A DNA stretch of 44,993 nucleotides from an uncultured Geobacteraceae bacterium (GCA_903902345.1 CAIUUR010000125.1:1-44993); one strand, 5' to 3'. Positions 17,069 to 27,309 are shown, counted from the stretch's first letter. Numbers and translations: made by a program. Notes: generated from the letters alone by a model not told the origin.

Positions 17069-17353
17069 TTAAAGGACGATTTTCCGTTCCTTGGCCAACT
17101 TTTCCTTGACCATCCGGAGCATCTTCGGCTTGTCGATGTCGCCGCCGCCACCCATGTTCCGGAGAGTCTGCTCCAGAAGACGCTCGGCGTCCTTCTCCAG
17201 GTCGGCCTCCTGCCGGAGATCAAGGGCAATGGCGCCCTTCACGGCGGCCAGGGCCTTACCCCGTTCAACCTTGAGAGTCATCAACCCATCATGGTCCAAT
17301 GCCATCAGCACCTGCTCGGCCAGTCGCCCTATCTGCTCTTCTTTCAGTCTCAT
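17069..17353 (-). CDS. DUF507 family protein (second copy)
   Basis: A 94-residue DUF507 paralogue (MRLKEEQIGRLAEQVLMALD ... KGAIALDLRQEADLEKDAER). Both this and the neighbouring copy begin with a similar L-x-E-x-x-I helix and end in a Lys-rich helix. The pair probably forms an operon. The GGGGDIDKPKM segment precedes the last helix. Function is unknown. Confidence 0.84.
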   Translation of the reverse strand: MRLKEEQIGRLAEQVLMALDHDGLMTLKVERGKALAAVKGAIALDLRQEADLEKDAERLLEQTLRNMGGGGDIDKPKMLRMVKEKLAKERKIVL

Positions 17354-17513
17354 ACGCGCCTCGTAACGTCATTCTAGCGAACCTTTGGAAAATTGCAAGA
17401 ATAAACGATGGATAACCTGTTGACTCTTTCTGAAGTTTCCATCATAACTATGCGTGTCCTTTACGTTCCCGGAAAGGATCGTAGCATTCAGCTCAACAGA
17501 TCAGGTGGCAGCC

Positions 17514-19553
17514 ATGCCCGCTAAGAACGCCAACATCTTCCTGATGCTGCTGCTCACCCTCCTGATGACCACGGTCGCCGGTGTAGCGTCACCATATGCC
17601 GCCAATGAACCGCCGGGTAGCCCCCCCCCCTCCGACACTCTTCTGAACCTCTCCCTGGACGAACTCCTGAATATGGATGTGACCATGGTGGCGGCAAAAC
17701 CCACCGTGCAGAGCGAGGCCCCCGCAGTGGTCACCATCATCACCCGCGAAGATATCGCGCTCTCCGGCGCCCGGGATCTCATTGATGCCCTCCGGATGGC
17801 GCCCGGCTTCGACTTCGGCGTGGATATCTGGAATGTCGTCGGCGCCGGCTTCCGTGGGCTCTGGGGCCTGGAGGGGAAGATCCTCCTTACGGTGGATGGC
17901 ATGGGGTTCAATGAATATATGTACGGCAACGTCCCCTTCGGCAACCATTTCCCCCTGGAGTTAGTTGAAAGGATAGAGATCATTCGTGGACCGGGATCGG
18001 CGCGCTTCGGCAATTTTGCCGAACTGGCCGTCATCAACGTCATCACCATGACCGGGGCCGAAACTCAAGGGGGAGTCCTCTCCTCGACCACCGGTTTTTT
18101 CGGCAGTGGGTTCAGCCGGGAAAATCTGGCGACTAACTACGGCACCGCGCTGGGAACGGACGGCTACCTGGGTGTCTCCCTCTCCGGCGCTCTCGCCCAA
18201 CGAAGCGACAGTAGCTACAGGGATCAGGCCGGCGCCACCTGGGAGATGCGAAACGACTCACCCCTAAATACAGGGAACGCAATTCTCAACATCAGGTCCG
18301 GCGGATTAAGCGGCGGCTTCATCTACGATAATTACCGTAGTTCCGGTCGCGACGGTTATGGCGATGTCCTCCCCTCCCCCGTAAAGCCGAGCTTTATTTC
18401 CTACCTGGGGCGCCTCGCCTACGAACATTCCGTGACCGAAGAGCTGAAGATGACGGGTGCGGTAAAAGGGTCTATCCAGCAACCCTGGCGCAACACGGAG
18501 GTTCCCGCCACTGATCCAGCCTACTATGATCCCACCGTCCAGGTCTACAATGTGAGTTTCAACACCCTCTGGGAGCCGTTGCCGTGGGCCGGTACCCAGG
18601 TCGGCGTGGAGTATGAACATCAACTGGCCCGTTATGGTTCCAACGACCTGCAACTGCAATACCTCTTCCCGGGGGGCGCCCGGCAGATCGATTTCAACCG
18701 GTATGCCCTCTACAACGAATGGCTGCTGGAGACCCCCCTCTGTAACATCACGGCAGGTCTCCGCTTTGAAAAGTACAGTGATTACAAACCGGCCGTCGTC
18801 CCCCGGCTCAGCCTGACCCGCTCCTTTGGCGATACCAGCGTGAAACTCCTCTACAACGGGGCATTCCGGGCGCCGTCCATCGAGCAGACTTCGTCGGGGT
18901 TGAAAACGGGGCACAAGCTGCAGACGGAAACCTCCGATGTCCTGGAACTGGAGGTAAGCCACCGCTTCGACGCCCACAACCATGCATCGGTCAACCTGTT
19001 CGACATCAGGATGGATCATCCCATTGTATTCCAGTACGACCAGACCACCAATCAGGATACCTACCGGAATCAAGGGCGGGTCGGCTCGCGGGGGGTCGAG
19101 GCCGAATACCGTTTCCGCGACGATTGGGGACACCTGGCCCTCCGCTATGCGTTCTACCAGGCCACGGACCAGGGCTCTTCCTACTACCATGTTCCGGGTA
19201 ACGACTCGGTTTTTCTCGGTTTCCCCGCGCACAAGGTGACCGTTGACGCCAACTACCGGGTAACCGGCAACGTCAATCTGAACAGCTCGCTGATTTTCAT
19301 CAGTGACCGCTACGGCTACGACCAGATTGATCCCACGACGAACCAATCAGTAGTTAAAAGATACAATCCGGAACTGGTGGCCAACCTCTACCTCCTGTAC
19401 AAGAATGCCTTCGCTCAGGGGCTTGATCTGGGGTTCGGGGTCTACGACCTGTTCGACGTTGCCCACACCTTCATCCAGCCCTATGACGGCGGACACGCTC
19501 CGCTCCCCGGACCGGGGCGTGAATACCTCCTTCGGGTGAGCTATGCGTTTTGA
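17514..19553 (+). CDS. TonB-dependent outer-membrane receptor
   Basis: A 679-residue outer-membrane beta-barrel receptor driven by TonB. ATG 17514 with AGGTGG upstream gives a clear signal peptide (NIFLMLLLTLLMTTVAGVAS). The N-terminal plug domain has SEAPAVVTIITREDIALSGA, DALRMAPGF and ERIEIIRGPGSARFG. The C-terminal barrel ends in an aromatic residue (LLRVSYAF), as needed for BAM insertion. Plug wording is close to the IroN/BtuB-like class often found beside YfiR-like proteins and sensor kinases. It is the first gene of a three-gene unit; its stop overlaps the next gene by 11 bases. The substrate cannot be told from sequence. Confidence 0.93.
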   Translation: MPAKNANIFLMLLLTLLMTTVAGVASPYAANEPPGSPPPSDTLLNLSLDELLNMDVTMVAAKPTVQSEAPAVVTIITREDIALSGARDLIDALRMAPGFDFGVDIWNVVGAGFRGLWGLEGKILLTVDGMGFNEYMYGNVPFGNHFPLELVERIEIIRGPGSARFGNFAELAVINVITMTGAETQGGVLSSTTGFFGSGFSRENLATNYGTALGTDGYLGVSLSGALAQRSDSSYRDQAGATWEMRNDSPLNTGNAILNIRSGGLSGGFIYDNYRSSGRDGYGDVLPSPVKPSFISYLGRLAYEHSVTEELKMTGAVKGSIQQPWRNTEVPATDPAYYDPTVQVYNVSFNTLWEPLPWAGTQVGVEYEHQLARYGSNDLQLQYLFPGGARQIDFNRYALYNEWLLETPLCNITAGLRFEKYSDYKPAVVPRLSLTRSFGDTSVKLLYNGAFRAPSIEQTSSGLKTGHKLQTETSDVLELEVSHRFDAHNHASVNLFDIRMDHPIVFQYDQTTNQDTYRNQGRVGSRGVEAEYRFRDDWGHLALRYAFYQATDQGSSYYHVPGNDSVFLGFPAHKVTVDANYRVTGNVNLNSSLIFISDRYGYDQIDPTTNQSVVKRYNPELVANLYLLYKNAFAQGLDLGFGVYDLFDVAHTFIQPYDGGHAPLPGPGREYLLRVSYAF

Positions 19554-20169
19554 CGTTAACGGCGTCACCCCCATGAAAACCTCCGGGGGGGTATCCGGCT
19601 GCTACCGACCGTCCTCATCTCTGCGGAGAGCACCGCTCCTGATCCTGGTAGCCATCATCGGATGGTTATCTCCCGGAACGCTCCATGCCGAGAGTCCCGC
19701 CACCGGCGGTGAATACCAGGTCAAAGGAGCCATGATCTACAAGATTCTCAGCTATGTGGAATGGCCGGCGGATCTCTTTTCCTCGGAAAATTCTCCCCTC
19801 ACAATCTGCGTCCTGGGGAGTGGCCCCATGGAGAGCGCCATCCCCCTCCTCAATGGGCAGCAGCAGAAGGGGCGGCCACTGATGGCGAGGAAGATCACGT
19901 ATCACGAAGAAGCAAAGAAGTGTAATGTCCTGCTCATAAACTCCTCCGAACGACCGCAGTTGCCCGCTCTTCTGGATAAAATCCACCCACTCCCCCTGTT
20001 GACCATCAGCGACCTCAACGGTTTCTCGGAGAGTGGCGGTATCATCGAACTAGGTAAGGAAGGGAACAGAATTCGGCTGGAGATCAATCTGGCCGCGGCG
20101 CGGCAGAACCGGATAAAGATCAGCTCACAACTCCTCAAGCTGGCACGAATCGTGAGGGGGGAGAAGTGA
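19543..20169 (+). CDS. YfiR-like periplasmic protein (DUF4154)
   Basis: A 208-residue exported protein. After a hydrophobic signal segment (residues ~29-46, LLILVAIIGWLSPGTLHA) comes a YfiR/DUF4154 domain: YQVKGAMIYKILSYVEWPAD, LTICVLGSG, RPLMARKITYHEEAKKCNVL and the final GIIELGKEGNRIRLEINLAA. In Pseudomonas YfiR is a periplasmic repressor of a membrane diguanylate cyclase; here it sits between a TonB receptor and a sensor kinase, so it may bind the kinase's periplasmic CHASE8 domain. ATG 19543 has a GGTGAG site; ATG 19573 is an alternative. Its TGA overlaps the kinase ATG by one base. Confidence 0.87.
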   Translation: MRFDVNGVTPMKTSGGVSGCYRPSSSLRRAPLLILVAIIGWLSPGTLHAESPATGGEYQVKGAMIYKILSYVEWPADLFSSENSPLTICVLGSGPMESAIPLLNGQQQKGRPLMARKITYHEEAKKCNVLLINSSERPQLPALLDKIHPLPLLTISDLNGFSESGGIIELGKEGNRIRLEINLAAARQNRIKISSQLLKLARIVRGEK

Positions 20170-22190
20170 TGGATCGACTCCTGGCCGGCAAATTGAAACA
20201 TCTGAGCATCAGACGCAAGCTCATCCTGGTCATGCTGTTCACCAGCGGGGTGGTCCTGTTGATGGCCTCGCTGGCGTTTGTGGGAAACGAGGTCATTACC
20301 TTCCGCCGGAATGCCTTGGAAAACCAGAAACTCCTGGCGACAATCATCGGCGGAAATACGACGGCCGCAGTCGATTTCGGCGATCAGCAATCCGCCCACG
20401 AGACGCTTCACAGCCTGGCCGCCATCCCCCACATAACATCAGCTCACATCATCGCCCATGGCAAGCTCTTTGTGTCGTACACCCGTCCATCCGGCCATGA
20501 CGGACCGGGAGTGCCGGGCATTAACACCGTCGGCCCTGATTTCGAAATACCCCGGGAGACCCTGGCGGCGCTGGTCGCCGAAGAACGAAATCTCTGGCCA
20601 GAAGGCTTTCGTCTGGTAACGGTCACCCCGGTCAAGCTGTTCGGTCGGGAGATCAGCACCGTCATCATCATATCCGATCTCAGCGAACTCACCTCTCGAC
20701 TTTCCGGCTTTCTCGGGGTGGTTTGCCTGATCCTGGTGGGGGCCGCGGCAGTGGGGTATGTCCTCTCCGCCAAACTCCAACGGCTTATCTCCGATCCGGT
20801 TCTCCACCTGGCCGACATCATGGCGCAGGTCTCCGACGCCAAAAACTACTCCGTCCGTGCGGTGCGGGAAAGCAATGACGAACTGGGGGTCCTGATAACC
20901 GGATTCAATCAGATGCTTGCCCAGATCCAGCAACGTGATGATCAGTTATTGCGGTACCATGACGAACTTGAGACGGAGGTCGCCCTGCGCACCGGCGAAC
21001 TTACCTCCGCCAAGGAGGAGGCGGAGGCCGCCAACAGGGCCAAATCCGAGTTTCTGGCAATCATGAGCCACGAACTCCGCACCCCCATGAACGCCATTCT
21101 CGGTTTTTCCGAAGCACTCCAGGAATCCTACCTGGGCCCCCTGGCGCCGGCCCAGCTGAAGGCCGTTGTGACCATCGAGGAAAGCGGCCGTCACCTGCTC
21201 ACGCTCATCAACGACATCCTTGACATTTCCAAGATTGAAGCCGACAAACTGGAACTGGAACTGGAAGAGGTCTTCATCGAAAGCGTCTGTGAATCGAGCT
21301 TCAACTTCGTCAAGGAGCTGGCCCTCAGGAAAGGAATAGCCCCCACCGCAACCTACCATCAGATCCCGGCGGCAATCCGGAGTGACCAGCGCCGCCTGAA
21401 ACAGATGCTGGTCAATCTTCTCTACAACGCCGTCAAGTTTACTCCGCCAGGGGGAAAGATGGGGTTGGAGGTAGTGGGCGCCCGGGAAGATCGACAGGTC
21501 ACCTTTACGGTGTGGGATACCGGTATCGGTATTACCCCCGAAAATATGAATAAATTATTCCAGCCCTTTGTCCAGCTGGACAGCTCACTTTCCCGCCAGT
21601 ACGAAGGAACCGGTCTGGGTCTGGCCCTGGTCTCCCGGCTGGCGGAACTGCTGGGTGGTTCGGTGGCGGCAACCAGCGAACCGGACAAGGGGAGCCGCTT
21701 CTCCATTACCCTCCCCTGGGAGGATCACGAGCCGGAACCGGTAGAGAAGGTCGATCAGACGATTGTCCAGCCATGGCAGCCGGAGTCCGATTCCCATGGT
21801 CGCACATTCCCCCTCATTCTTCTGGCGGATGACAACACAACCTCACTACAGCTGCTGGAGGGGCATCTTCACGCCAAAGGTTTCCGGGTCATTACGGCTC
21901 GCGACGGAAAAGAGGCGGTGACCAGAGCCTGTGACGACCACCCGAAGCTGATCCTCATGGATATTCAAATGCCCGGCATGAACGGCCTGGAGGCGATCCA
22001 GATCCTCCGGCTCTCCTCCGATCCCAGGGTCGCAACGGTTCCCATCATTGCCCTGACCGCCATGGCCATGCACGGAGACCGGGAGCGCTGCCTTGACGCC
22101 GGAGCTGACCACTACCTGAGCAAGCCGGTGAGGATGCAGGAGCTCTGCAGCCATATAAGCACATTGCTGGATTCCGCGGATAGACCGTAA
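20169..22190 (+). CDS. Hybrid sensor histidine kinase with receiver domain
   Basis: A 673-residue hybrid kinase. TM1 (~20-40) and TM2 (~175-197) enclose a periplasmic CHASE8-type domain (LLATIIGGNTTAAVDFGDQQ). HAMP follows, then a coiled coil, HisKA with H301 (IMSHELRTPMNA), HATPase_c (NLLYNAVKFTPPGG, WDTGIGI, EGTGLGLALVSRLAELLGGS) and a C-terminal receiver with D598 (LILMDIQMPGMNG) and K in LSKPVRMQEL. No output domain is present, so phosphate must go to another protein or the receiver may self-regulate. It is translationally coupled to the YfiR-like gene by TGATG. A GTG at 20166 is another possible start. Confidence 0.92.
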   Translation: MDRLLAGKLKHLSIRRKLILVMLFTSGVVLLMASLAFVGNEVITFRRNALENQKLLATIIGGNTTAAVDFGDQQSAHETLHSLAAIPHITSAHIIAHGKLFVSYTRPSGHDGPGVPGINTVGPDFEIPRETLAALVAEERNLWPEGFRLVTVTPVKLFGREISTVIIISDLSELTSRLSGFLGVVCLILVGAAAVGYVLSAKLQRLISDPVLHLADIMAQVSDAKNYSVRAVRESNDELGVLITGFNQMLAQIQQRDDQLLRYHDELETEVALRTGELTSAKEEAEAANRAKSEFLAIMSHELRTPMNAILGFSEALQESYLGPLAPAQLKAVVTIEESGRHLLTLINDILDISKIEADKLELELEEVFIESVCESSFNFVKELALRKGIAPTATYHQIPAAIRSDQRRLKQMLVNLLYNAVKFTPPGGKMGLEVVGAREDRQVTFTVWDTGIGITPENMNKLFQPFVQLDSSLSRQYEGTGLGLALVSRLAELLGGSVAATSEPDKGSRFSITLPWEDHEPEPVEKVDQTIVQPWQPESDSHGRTFPLILLADDNTTSLQLLEGHLHAKGFRVITARDGKEAVTRACDDHPKLILMDIQMPGMNGLEAIQILRLSSDPRVATVPIIALTAMAMHGDRERCLDAGADHYLSKPVRMQELCSHISTLLDSADRP

Positions 22191-22203
22191 CACCCTATCC
22201 GAT

Positions 22204-24360
22204 TCAGTGAAGCTCTTCCTCCTCCCCGAAAATCCGGGGAAGTTTGACGGTAAAGGTGCTCCCTTTTCCAGGAGCGCTTTCCACCAGAATATCCCCCCCC
22301 CGTTTTTTGACCACATCATAGGAGACACTGAGCCCCAGTCCGGTTCCCTCACCCACATCCTTGGTCGTAAAAAACGGTTCAAAAATCCTGAGGCGAATCT
22401 CTTCCGGAATTCCTTGCCCGGTGTCACTCACTGAGGCGTAGACGAAGGTCTCGTCATGCCGGCACGTTATGACGATTTCGCCGGGCGGAGTGATCGCCTG
22501 ACCGGCATTCACCAGTAAATTCAAAAATACCTGGTTCAGTTGACCGGGGTGACAGAGTATTTCCGGCCCCGGTTCATACTCCTTCCGGATAGTGGCCACG
22601 TATTTAAGATTATTCCAACAGATGGTCAACGCGCTCTCCATGCAGGTTTCCAACGTTACCCGGGCAAACTCCGGCGCATCCACTCGAGAAAAACTCTTCA
22701 ATTCCCCCACTATCTTGGCAACCTGTTCCGCGCCCGTCCGGGACTCCTTGATCAGATCAACGCCGTCTTCCAGAATATAATCAATGTTCAGCGAATTTCG
22801 ACAGGTTGTAACGTCCATCCGGTCGCCCGACGACGACTCGCTCCGGTCAACCTCCTGTCGATAGCGATCAAACCGGATGATCTTCTCATAGTAATCGGCA
22901 AGCACATGCAGATTGCCCGAAATATACCCCATGGGATTATTGATTTCATGAGCCACACCGGCCGCCAACTGGCCAATGGAAGCCAATTTTTCCCGTTGCA
23001 TCAGGGCCTGATCCTTCTCCCGGTTTTTACGGACCTCCTCCGACACCCGTTCTTCCAGTCGACTGTTCAGCCATTCCAGTTCCGACTGCTGTGTTACCAG
23101 CAGTTCCTGGGCATGCCGCCGTTCGGTAACCTCATCGTTGAGGCGTTCCGTGGTCAACCTCAACGGTTTAACGATATTGGTGACAATATTGTTGACTCCC
23201 CAAACCAACTCCCGCCACCCGCCGACGAAAAGATCGGCATTGGCCCGTTCCTCAAACCTGGCATCCGCCGCCGCCACGAGCACCCTCTCTGTTTCTCCCT
23301 GGAGGTTGTTCATAATATCGATACAGTTGTTCAGGTTAACCTTCAACTCGTTAAAATCGCCATGGTATTCCGTTGTTATCTTGGGAGGAATATCACCTTT
23401 GGAGATGCGATCCACATACTCGGCGGAAACATTCAGCGGCATGATTACGGCATCCAGCGTTTCGTTAACTCCCCTGACGATCTCGTTAAAATCGCCGGGA
23501 TGCTTGGCCGAATCTGCGCGAGTTGACAATTGCCCGGCGATTGCCGCATTTGTCAACATGGAAAAATCCGCGATCAATGTTCGTATAGTCTCCACCATTT
23601 TTCTCATGGAGAGCATGAGGTGACCGATTTCGTCCCTTGACGTGACCTCTACTTCCACCTGCAGGTTGCCCGCGGAAATAGCATCGGCCACGGAAACGGC
23701 AACGCTCAGCGGCTTGGTTATGGAACGTGCGATGAAAATTCCCCATGCCATGCAGATGGCCATGACAACCAGACCGGCCGTCAGCATGAGGGTAGACAAC
23801 ATCGCCATTTCATGAGTGATGCGGTCATTACTCAGCGCAAGGAGAAAATATACTTCAGAGACACCCCCCTTCGCCTTGACATCAATTTTTGCCGCCGTCA
23901 ACTGGAGGTTGTCACGGTAGACGATGATAGTATCGTGGTTTCTTGGTGCGCGCGCCTCCAGGGCCTTGAATATCGGGGCAAGATCAAAGCCCTCATATCC
24001 TTTTTTCGCCTGATGTATCACTGCTCGAAAGGCGTCTGCCTGACTACGTTGGATAACCGAGGTAAAAACCACGTCGGCGTCGTGGGAGACCAGCCGACTC
24101 AGCGCCGCTTCAGTTTCGCCATCGGCGCGGCTTTGGACCGACGGTTTTAACATCTCCCCCGTGACGGTGGCCATATTGAACCCCTTTTCACGAAGAGCAT
24201 TCATCCCCATGGTCCGTATGGTCGAATCCGCAATCAACAGCAAAGCCGTGGTGAGGAGCAGCGCTGCGGATAAAATACTGACCGAAATTTTTTTGCTTAT
24301 GCTCAAGTTACGCCAATACCGCATACCGTTATAACCTCGGACAGGGATCGTTTTTGACAC
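22204..24360 (-). CDS. Sensor histidine kinase with chemoreceptor-like HAMP modules
   Basis: A 718-residue membrane kinase; ATG 24324 ([20 protein letters not shown]) is a plausible alternative start. TM1 (~25-45) and TM2 (~195-217) flank a periplasmic sensor region of unknown type. A HAMP domain is followed by a module nearly identical in wording to the chemoreceptor at 9021-11375 ([32 protein letters not shown]). A coiled coil leads to the kinase core with [12 protein letters not shown] (H box), [15 protein letters not shown] (N box), DTGQGIP, and [20 protein letters not shown]. It ends without a receiver. It is convergent with the hybrid kinase gene. The partner regulator is not nearby. 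Confidence 0.9.
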   Translation of the reverse strand: MSKTIPVRGYNGMRYWRNLSISKKISVSILSAALLLTTALLLIADSTIRTMGMNALREKGFNMATVTGEMLKPSVQSRADGETEAALSRLVSHDADVVFTSVIQRSQADAFRAVIHQAKKGYEGFDLAPIFKALEARAPRNHDTIIVYRDNLQLTAAKIDVKAKGGVSEVYFLLALSNDRITHEMAMLSTLMLTAGLVVMAICMAWGIFIARSITKPLSVAVSVADAISAGNLQVEVEVTSRDEIGHLMLSMRKMVETIRTLIADFSMLTNAAIAGQLSTRADSAKHPGDFNEIVRGVNETLDAVIMPLNVSAEYVDRISKGDIPPKITTEYHGDFNELKVNLNNCIDIMNNLQGETERVLVAAADARFEERANADLFVGGWRELVWGVNNIVTNIVKPLRLTTERLNDEVTERRHAQELLVTQQSELEWLNSRLEERVSEEVRKNREKDQALMQREKLASIGQLAAGVAHEINNPMGYISGNLHVLADYYEKIIRFDRYRQEVDRSESSSGDRMDVTTCRNSLNIDYILEDGVDLIKESRTGAEQVAKIVGELKSFSRVDAPEFARVTLETCMESALTICWNNLKYVATIRKEYEPGPEILCHPGQLNQVFLNLLVNAGQAITPPGEIVITCRHDETFVYASVSDTGQGIPEEIRLRIFEPFFTTKDVGEGTGLGLSVSYDVVKKRGGDILVESAPGKGSTFTVKLPRIFGEEEELH

Positions 24361-24594
24361 GAGGAGACTATAGCAAAATGCCGTAAGAGTGGCAAAACAT
24401 TACCCCCGGAAAAAACAGTCCACCCGTGGCGCGGATCAAGGCCAATCCAGCTATAATCTTTGGGGTTTAAACCAAAATGCCTGCTTTTTCCTTAACCCGC
24501 CTCTATCCATGGAGATCCGTGTCATCCGTGTGCCGGTGGCGACTCGTTGTGGTCCGGCTTTTCCGGCTCGGGGCAACTCTCCACTGCTTGCCTG
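24361..24594. other. Intergenic region upstream of the DAHP synthase gene
   Basis: About 230 bases without a credible gene between divergent genes. It contains the tract ATCCGTGTCATCCGTG, a short direct repeat, and no recognisable riboswitch or attenuator. Confidence 0.4.
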
Positions 24595-24623
24595 TTGCCT
24601 CCACCCGCCATCTCTGGTATGGT
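24595..24623 (+). promoter_or_regulatory. Putative promoter of DAHP synthase gene
   Basis: TTGCCT (24595-24600) and TATGGT (24618-24623) separated by 17 bases, 50 bases before the chosen start codon. A plausible sigma-70 promoter by pattern only. Confidence 0.45.
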
Positions 24624-24672
24624 GGACCGGCTCATAAATTATATTCCAATTTCAGATAGTTTCGGAGTAACC

Positions 24673-25683
24673 ATGCTCATCGTCATGAACCATACGGCAG
24701 GAGATAAACAGATAGAGGCGGTAACGAAGGCCGTGGAGAGCATGGGGCTTACCGCCGCCCCCATTCCCGGCAGCGAACGGACCGCCATCGGCGTCCTGGG
24801 AAACAAGGGGTACGTGGACGACAGCACCATCCGCGACCTGGCCGGGGTCCAGGAGGTCATCCATGTCTCCAAACCGTACAAACTGGTGTCACGGGATTTT
24901 CATCCGGAAGATTCCATCGTGAAGGTGGGCACGGTGGAGATCGGGGAGGGAAGACGGCCGGTGGTGGTGGCCGGCCCCTGCGCCGTGGAGAGCGAAGAAC
25001 AGATCATGAAGACCGCTTGGGCCGTGAAGAAGGCCGGTGCGGATATGCTGCGGGGGGGCGCCTTCAAGCCCCGCACCGGCCCCCATACCTTCCAGGGACT
25101 CCGGGAAGCAGGATTGATCCTCCTGGCTCAGGCAGGGAAGGCGGTGGGGCTCCCCATCGTCACCGAGGTCATGAGCCCCGACAACGTGGGACTGGTGGCC
25201 GAACACGCCGACCTCCTGCAGGTGGGAGCACGCAATATGCAGAACTTCGACCTGCTCCGGGAGCTGGGTAAAATCCGGAAGCCGGTTCTTCTCAAGCGGG
25301 GGATGAGCGCCACCCTGGAGGAGTTCCTGGCCGCGGCGGAGTACATCCTGGCCGAGGGGAACAGTGACGTCATCCTCTGCGAACGAGGGATTCGCACCTT
25401 CGAGACCGCCACCCGGAACACCCTGGACCTGGCCATCGTGCCGCTCATCAAGGAGCTCTCTCATCTCCCGGTCATGGTGGACCCGTCCCACGCCACGGGG
25501 AGACGGAGCCTGGTCCCCCCCATGAGCAAGGCAGCCATTGTGGGAGGCGCCCACGGCATCCTGGTGGAGGTCCATCCGGAACCGGAAAAGGCCCTCTCCG
25601 ACGGCGCCCAGTCCCTCACAATCCCCGGCTTCGAGACCTTGATGGAGGAGCTGAGGAGACTCTCCACCTACCTGGGGTTCTGA
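24673..25683 (+). CDS. aroF: 3-deoxy-7-phosphoheptulonate synthase (DAHP synthase)
   Basis: A 336-residue first enzyme of the shikimate pathway, joining phosphoenolpyruvate and erythrose 4-phosphate. Residues ~1-70 form the ferredoxin-like regulatory domain seen in the Thermotoga/Bacillus-type (AroA I-beta) enzymes, which usually gives feedback control by aromatic amino acids. The catalytic barrel shows VVVAGPCAVES, RGGAFKPRTGPHTFQG, VTEVM, QVGARNMQNFDLL, VLLKRGM, ILCERGIRTFE and PVMVDPSHATGRR. ATG 24673 (MLIVMNHTAG) is chosen because CGGAG stands six bases before it and it matches the family start; the longer open frame upstream is non-homologous. It is transcribed alone. Confidence 0.96.
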   Translation: MLIVMNHTAGDKQIEAVTKAVESMGLTAAPIPGSERTAIGVLGNKGYVDDSTIRDLAGVQEVIHVSKPYKLVSRDFHPEDSIVKVGTVEIGEGRRPVVVAGPCAVESEEQIMKTAWAVKKAGADMLRGGAFKPRTGPHTFQGLREAGLILLAQAGKAVGLPIVTEVMSPDNVGLVAEHADLLQVGARNMQNFDLLRELGKIRKPVLLKRGMSATLEEFLAAAEYILAEGNSDVILCERGIRTFETATRNTLDLAIVPLIKELSHLPVMVDPSHATGRRSLVPPMSKAAIVGGAHGILVEVHPEPEKALSDGAQSLTIPGFETLMEELRRLSTYLGF

Positions 25684-25705
25684 CACTCTTCGGCTCGAGC
25701 GACCT

Positions 25706-25733
25706 GTAAGGGCGAATAATTATTCGCCCTTAC
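25706..25733. terminator. Perfect palindrome between convergent genes
   Basis: GTAAGGGCGAATAA and TTATTCGCCCTTAC form a perfect 28-bp palindrome. It lies 23 bases after aroF and overlaps the stop codon of the convergent TPR gene. Its GTA-x-GGGCGA end resembles the REP-like elements elsewhere in the window, so it may be a repeat used as terminator. Confidence 0.65.
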
Positions 25734-27309
25734 GACTCTCCAACTCCTCCGCCACCCGGCGGATCACGCTATCCCAATCGCCACGGTGCGGTTGTCGGAA
25801 AATTTTCATGCCGGGATACCAGGGAGAATCTTCCCTGTCCAGCATCCAGCGCCACTCGCTGGCAAAGCGGTTGAGAAGCCAGACAGGCTTCCCCAACGCC
25901 CCCGCCAGATGGGCCATTGCCGTATCCACGGAGATCACCAGATCCAGTTCGGCCACCAGTGCCGCCGTATCCAGCAAATCCGGACATTCATCCATCCAGT
26001 CGACAATGTCCCAGCCAACCCCCGCCAGTTCATCTCTCCCCTCTTCCCGCTGCAGGCTCACGAAACAAATCCCCTCAATCCTCATCAAGGGAGCAAAGGT
26101 TCTCAAGGGGACAGTGCGGGAGGAGTCGTCCTGATTCAGGTAGCAACCGGCCCAGGCCAGCCCCACTTTCACCCCCTCCAGAGCGCCCAGCCGGCTGCGC
26201 CAGAACCCCCTCGTTCCTGCCGGAGTCCTGAGATAGGGAACCGTACGGGGAATCGAATCCATACGGCTTCCCAGAAGATGCGGCAGACTCATGATAGGGC
26301 AATGGAGGTCCAATTTCCCCGGATGTTGAACCTCTTCCAGCAGCACAACATCATCCACACCGGGGGCGCCCCCCATGACCCGGAGTAACTCCGGACGATG
26401 GCAGCAGACCGACAGCCGCTGCAGCTGCCGATCCTTGAGCAGAGGCAGGTAACGCATCATCATGAGGTTGTCGCCGAGCCCCTGCTCGGTGATCACCAGC
26501 AACGAGCGCCCGGCCAGCGACTCCCCCCGCCAGCGTCCACAGGGAGGAAACCGGCCAAGAACGAGCTCTTGATACTTTTTCCCCGTCCCCACCGCAAAAC
26601 GGATCTCGTTACGGGCAAAACCTTCCTCGTAGTTTCCCTGCAACAGTTGCAGCAGGGAAAGGTTATGGTCGGCTTCCACGAAACCGGGATTCAGGGCGAG
26701 GGCTTCCCGGTAAGCGGCTTCCGCTTCCTTCGCTTGCCCGAGCCCTCGCAACGTGGAGCCGAGATTCCCATAGATATCTCCGGACGGCCTGAGGGCGACG
26801 GCCTGCCGGTAAAGCGCCACCGCCTCTTCCTCCCTCCCCACCCCTCTCAGCATGGCCCCGAGATTGTTGCAGGCCTCGACGCCCCGGGGGTTGAACAGGA
26901 TGGCTCTTCGGTAGGATGTTTCCGCCTCTCCGTAACGACCGCTCTCCGCCAGGAGAGTACCCAGGTTGTAGTGGGCATCGGCGTAACCGGGCATGAGGGC
27001 CAGCGCCCGCCGGTACTGAGTTTCCGCCTCGTCCCGATGACCGGCGGCCTGATGAGCGACCCCCAGGTTGTTGAAAACCGCCGGCTCCTGATCGTTGATC
27101 AGTAGCGACCTCTCCATGAGATGGATGGCCTCATTCAACCGTCCCCGTTGCCGGTTCAACACCCCCAGGAGGTGCCAGGCATCAAAACAGTCCGGGGCGA
27201 CGGCCAACAATTGCAGGTAGAGAACTTCCGCTTCAGCCAGCTCACCTGCCCGATGATGCGTCAGAGCCGACGCCATCATCGGGGATAGTTCCGACTGCCG
27301 ATGATCCAT
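25720..27309 (-). CDS. TPR protein with glycosyltransferase-like C-terminus
   Basis: A 529-residue cytoplasmic protein. Residues ~10-250 hold about six tetratricopeptide repeats (ALALMPGYADAHYNLGTLLA, AILFNPRGVEACNNLGAMLR, ALALNPGFVEADHNLSLLQL). The C-terminal ~280 residues resemble the GT-B fold of TPR-linked transferases (QGLGDNLMMMRYLPLL, VGLAWAG, DLVISVDTAMAHLAGALGKP, VWLLNRFASEWRWMLDREDS). In this class the S-V-D-T-A-x-A-H-L-A-G-A motif forms the nucleotide-sugar site. Related proteins are annotated as O-linked N-acetylglucosaminyl transferase-like and may modify flagellar or surface proteins. Acceptor and donor are unknown. Confidence 0.82.
   Translation of the reverse strand: MDHRQSELSPMMASALTHHRAGELAEAEVLYLQLLAVAPDCFDAWHLLGVLNRQRGRLNEAIHLMERSLLINDQEPAVFNNLGVAHQAAGHRDEAETQYRRALALMPGYADAHYNLGTLLAESGRYGEAETSYRRAILFNPRGVEACNNLGAMLRGVGREEEAVALYRQAVALRPSGDIYGNLGSTLRGLGQAKEAEAAYREALALNPGFVEADHNLSLLQLLQGNYEEGFARNEIRFAVGTGKKYQELVLGRFPPCGRWRGESLAGRSLLVITEQGLGDNLMMMRYLPLLKDRQLQRLSVCCHRPELLRVMGGAPGVDDVVLLEEVQHPGKLDLHCPIMSLPHLLGSRMDSIPRTVPYLRTPAGTRGFWRSRLGALEGVKVGLAWAGCYLNQDDSSRTVPLRTFAPLMRIEGICFVSLQREEGRDELAGVGWDIVDWMDECPDLLDTAALVAELDLVISVDTAMAHLAGALGKPVWLLNRFASEWRWMLDREDSPWYPGMKIFRQPHRGDWDSVIRRVAEELESRKGE

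Noticed and set aside
18306-19346. 346-codon open frame antisense to the TonB receptor
   Set aside because: Shadow frame; the receptor plug and barrel motifs are unmistakable on the plus strand.
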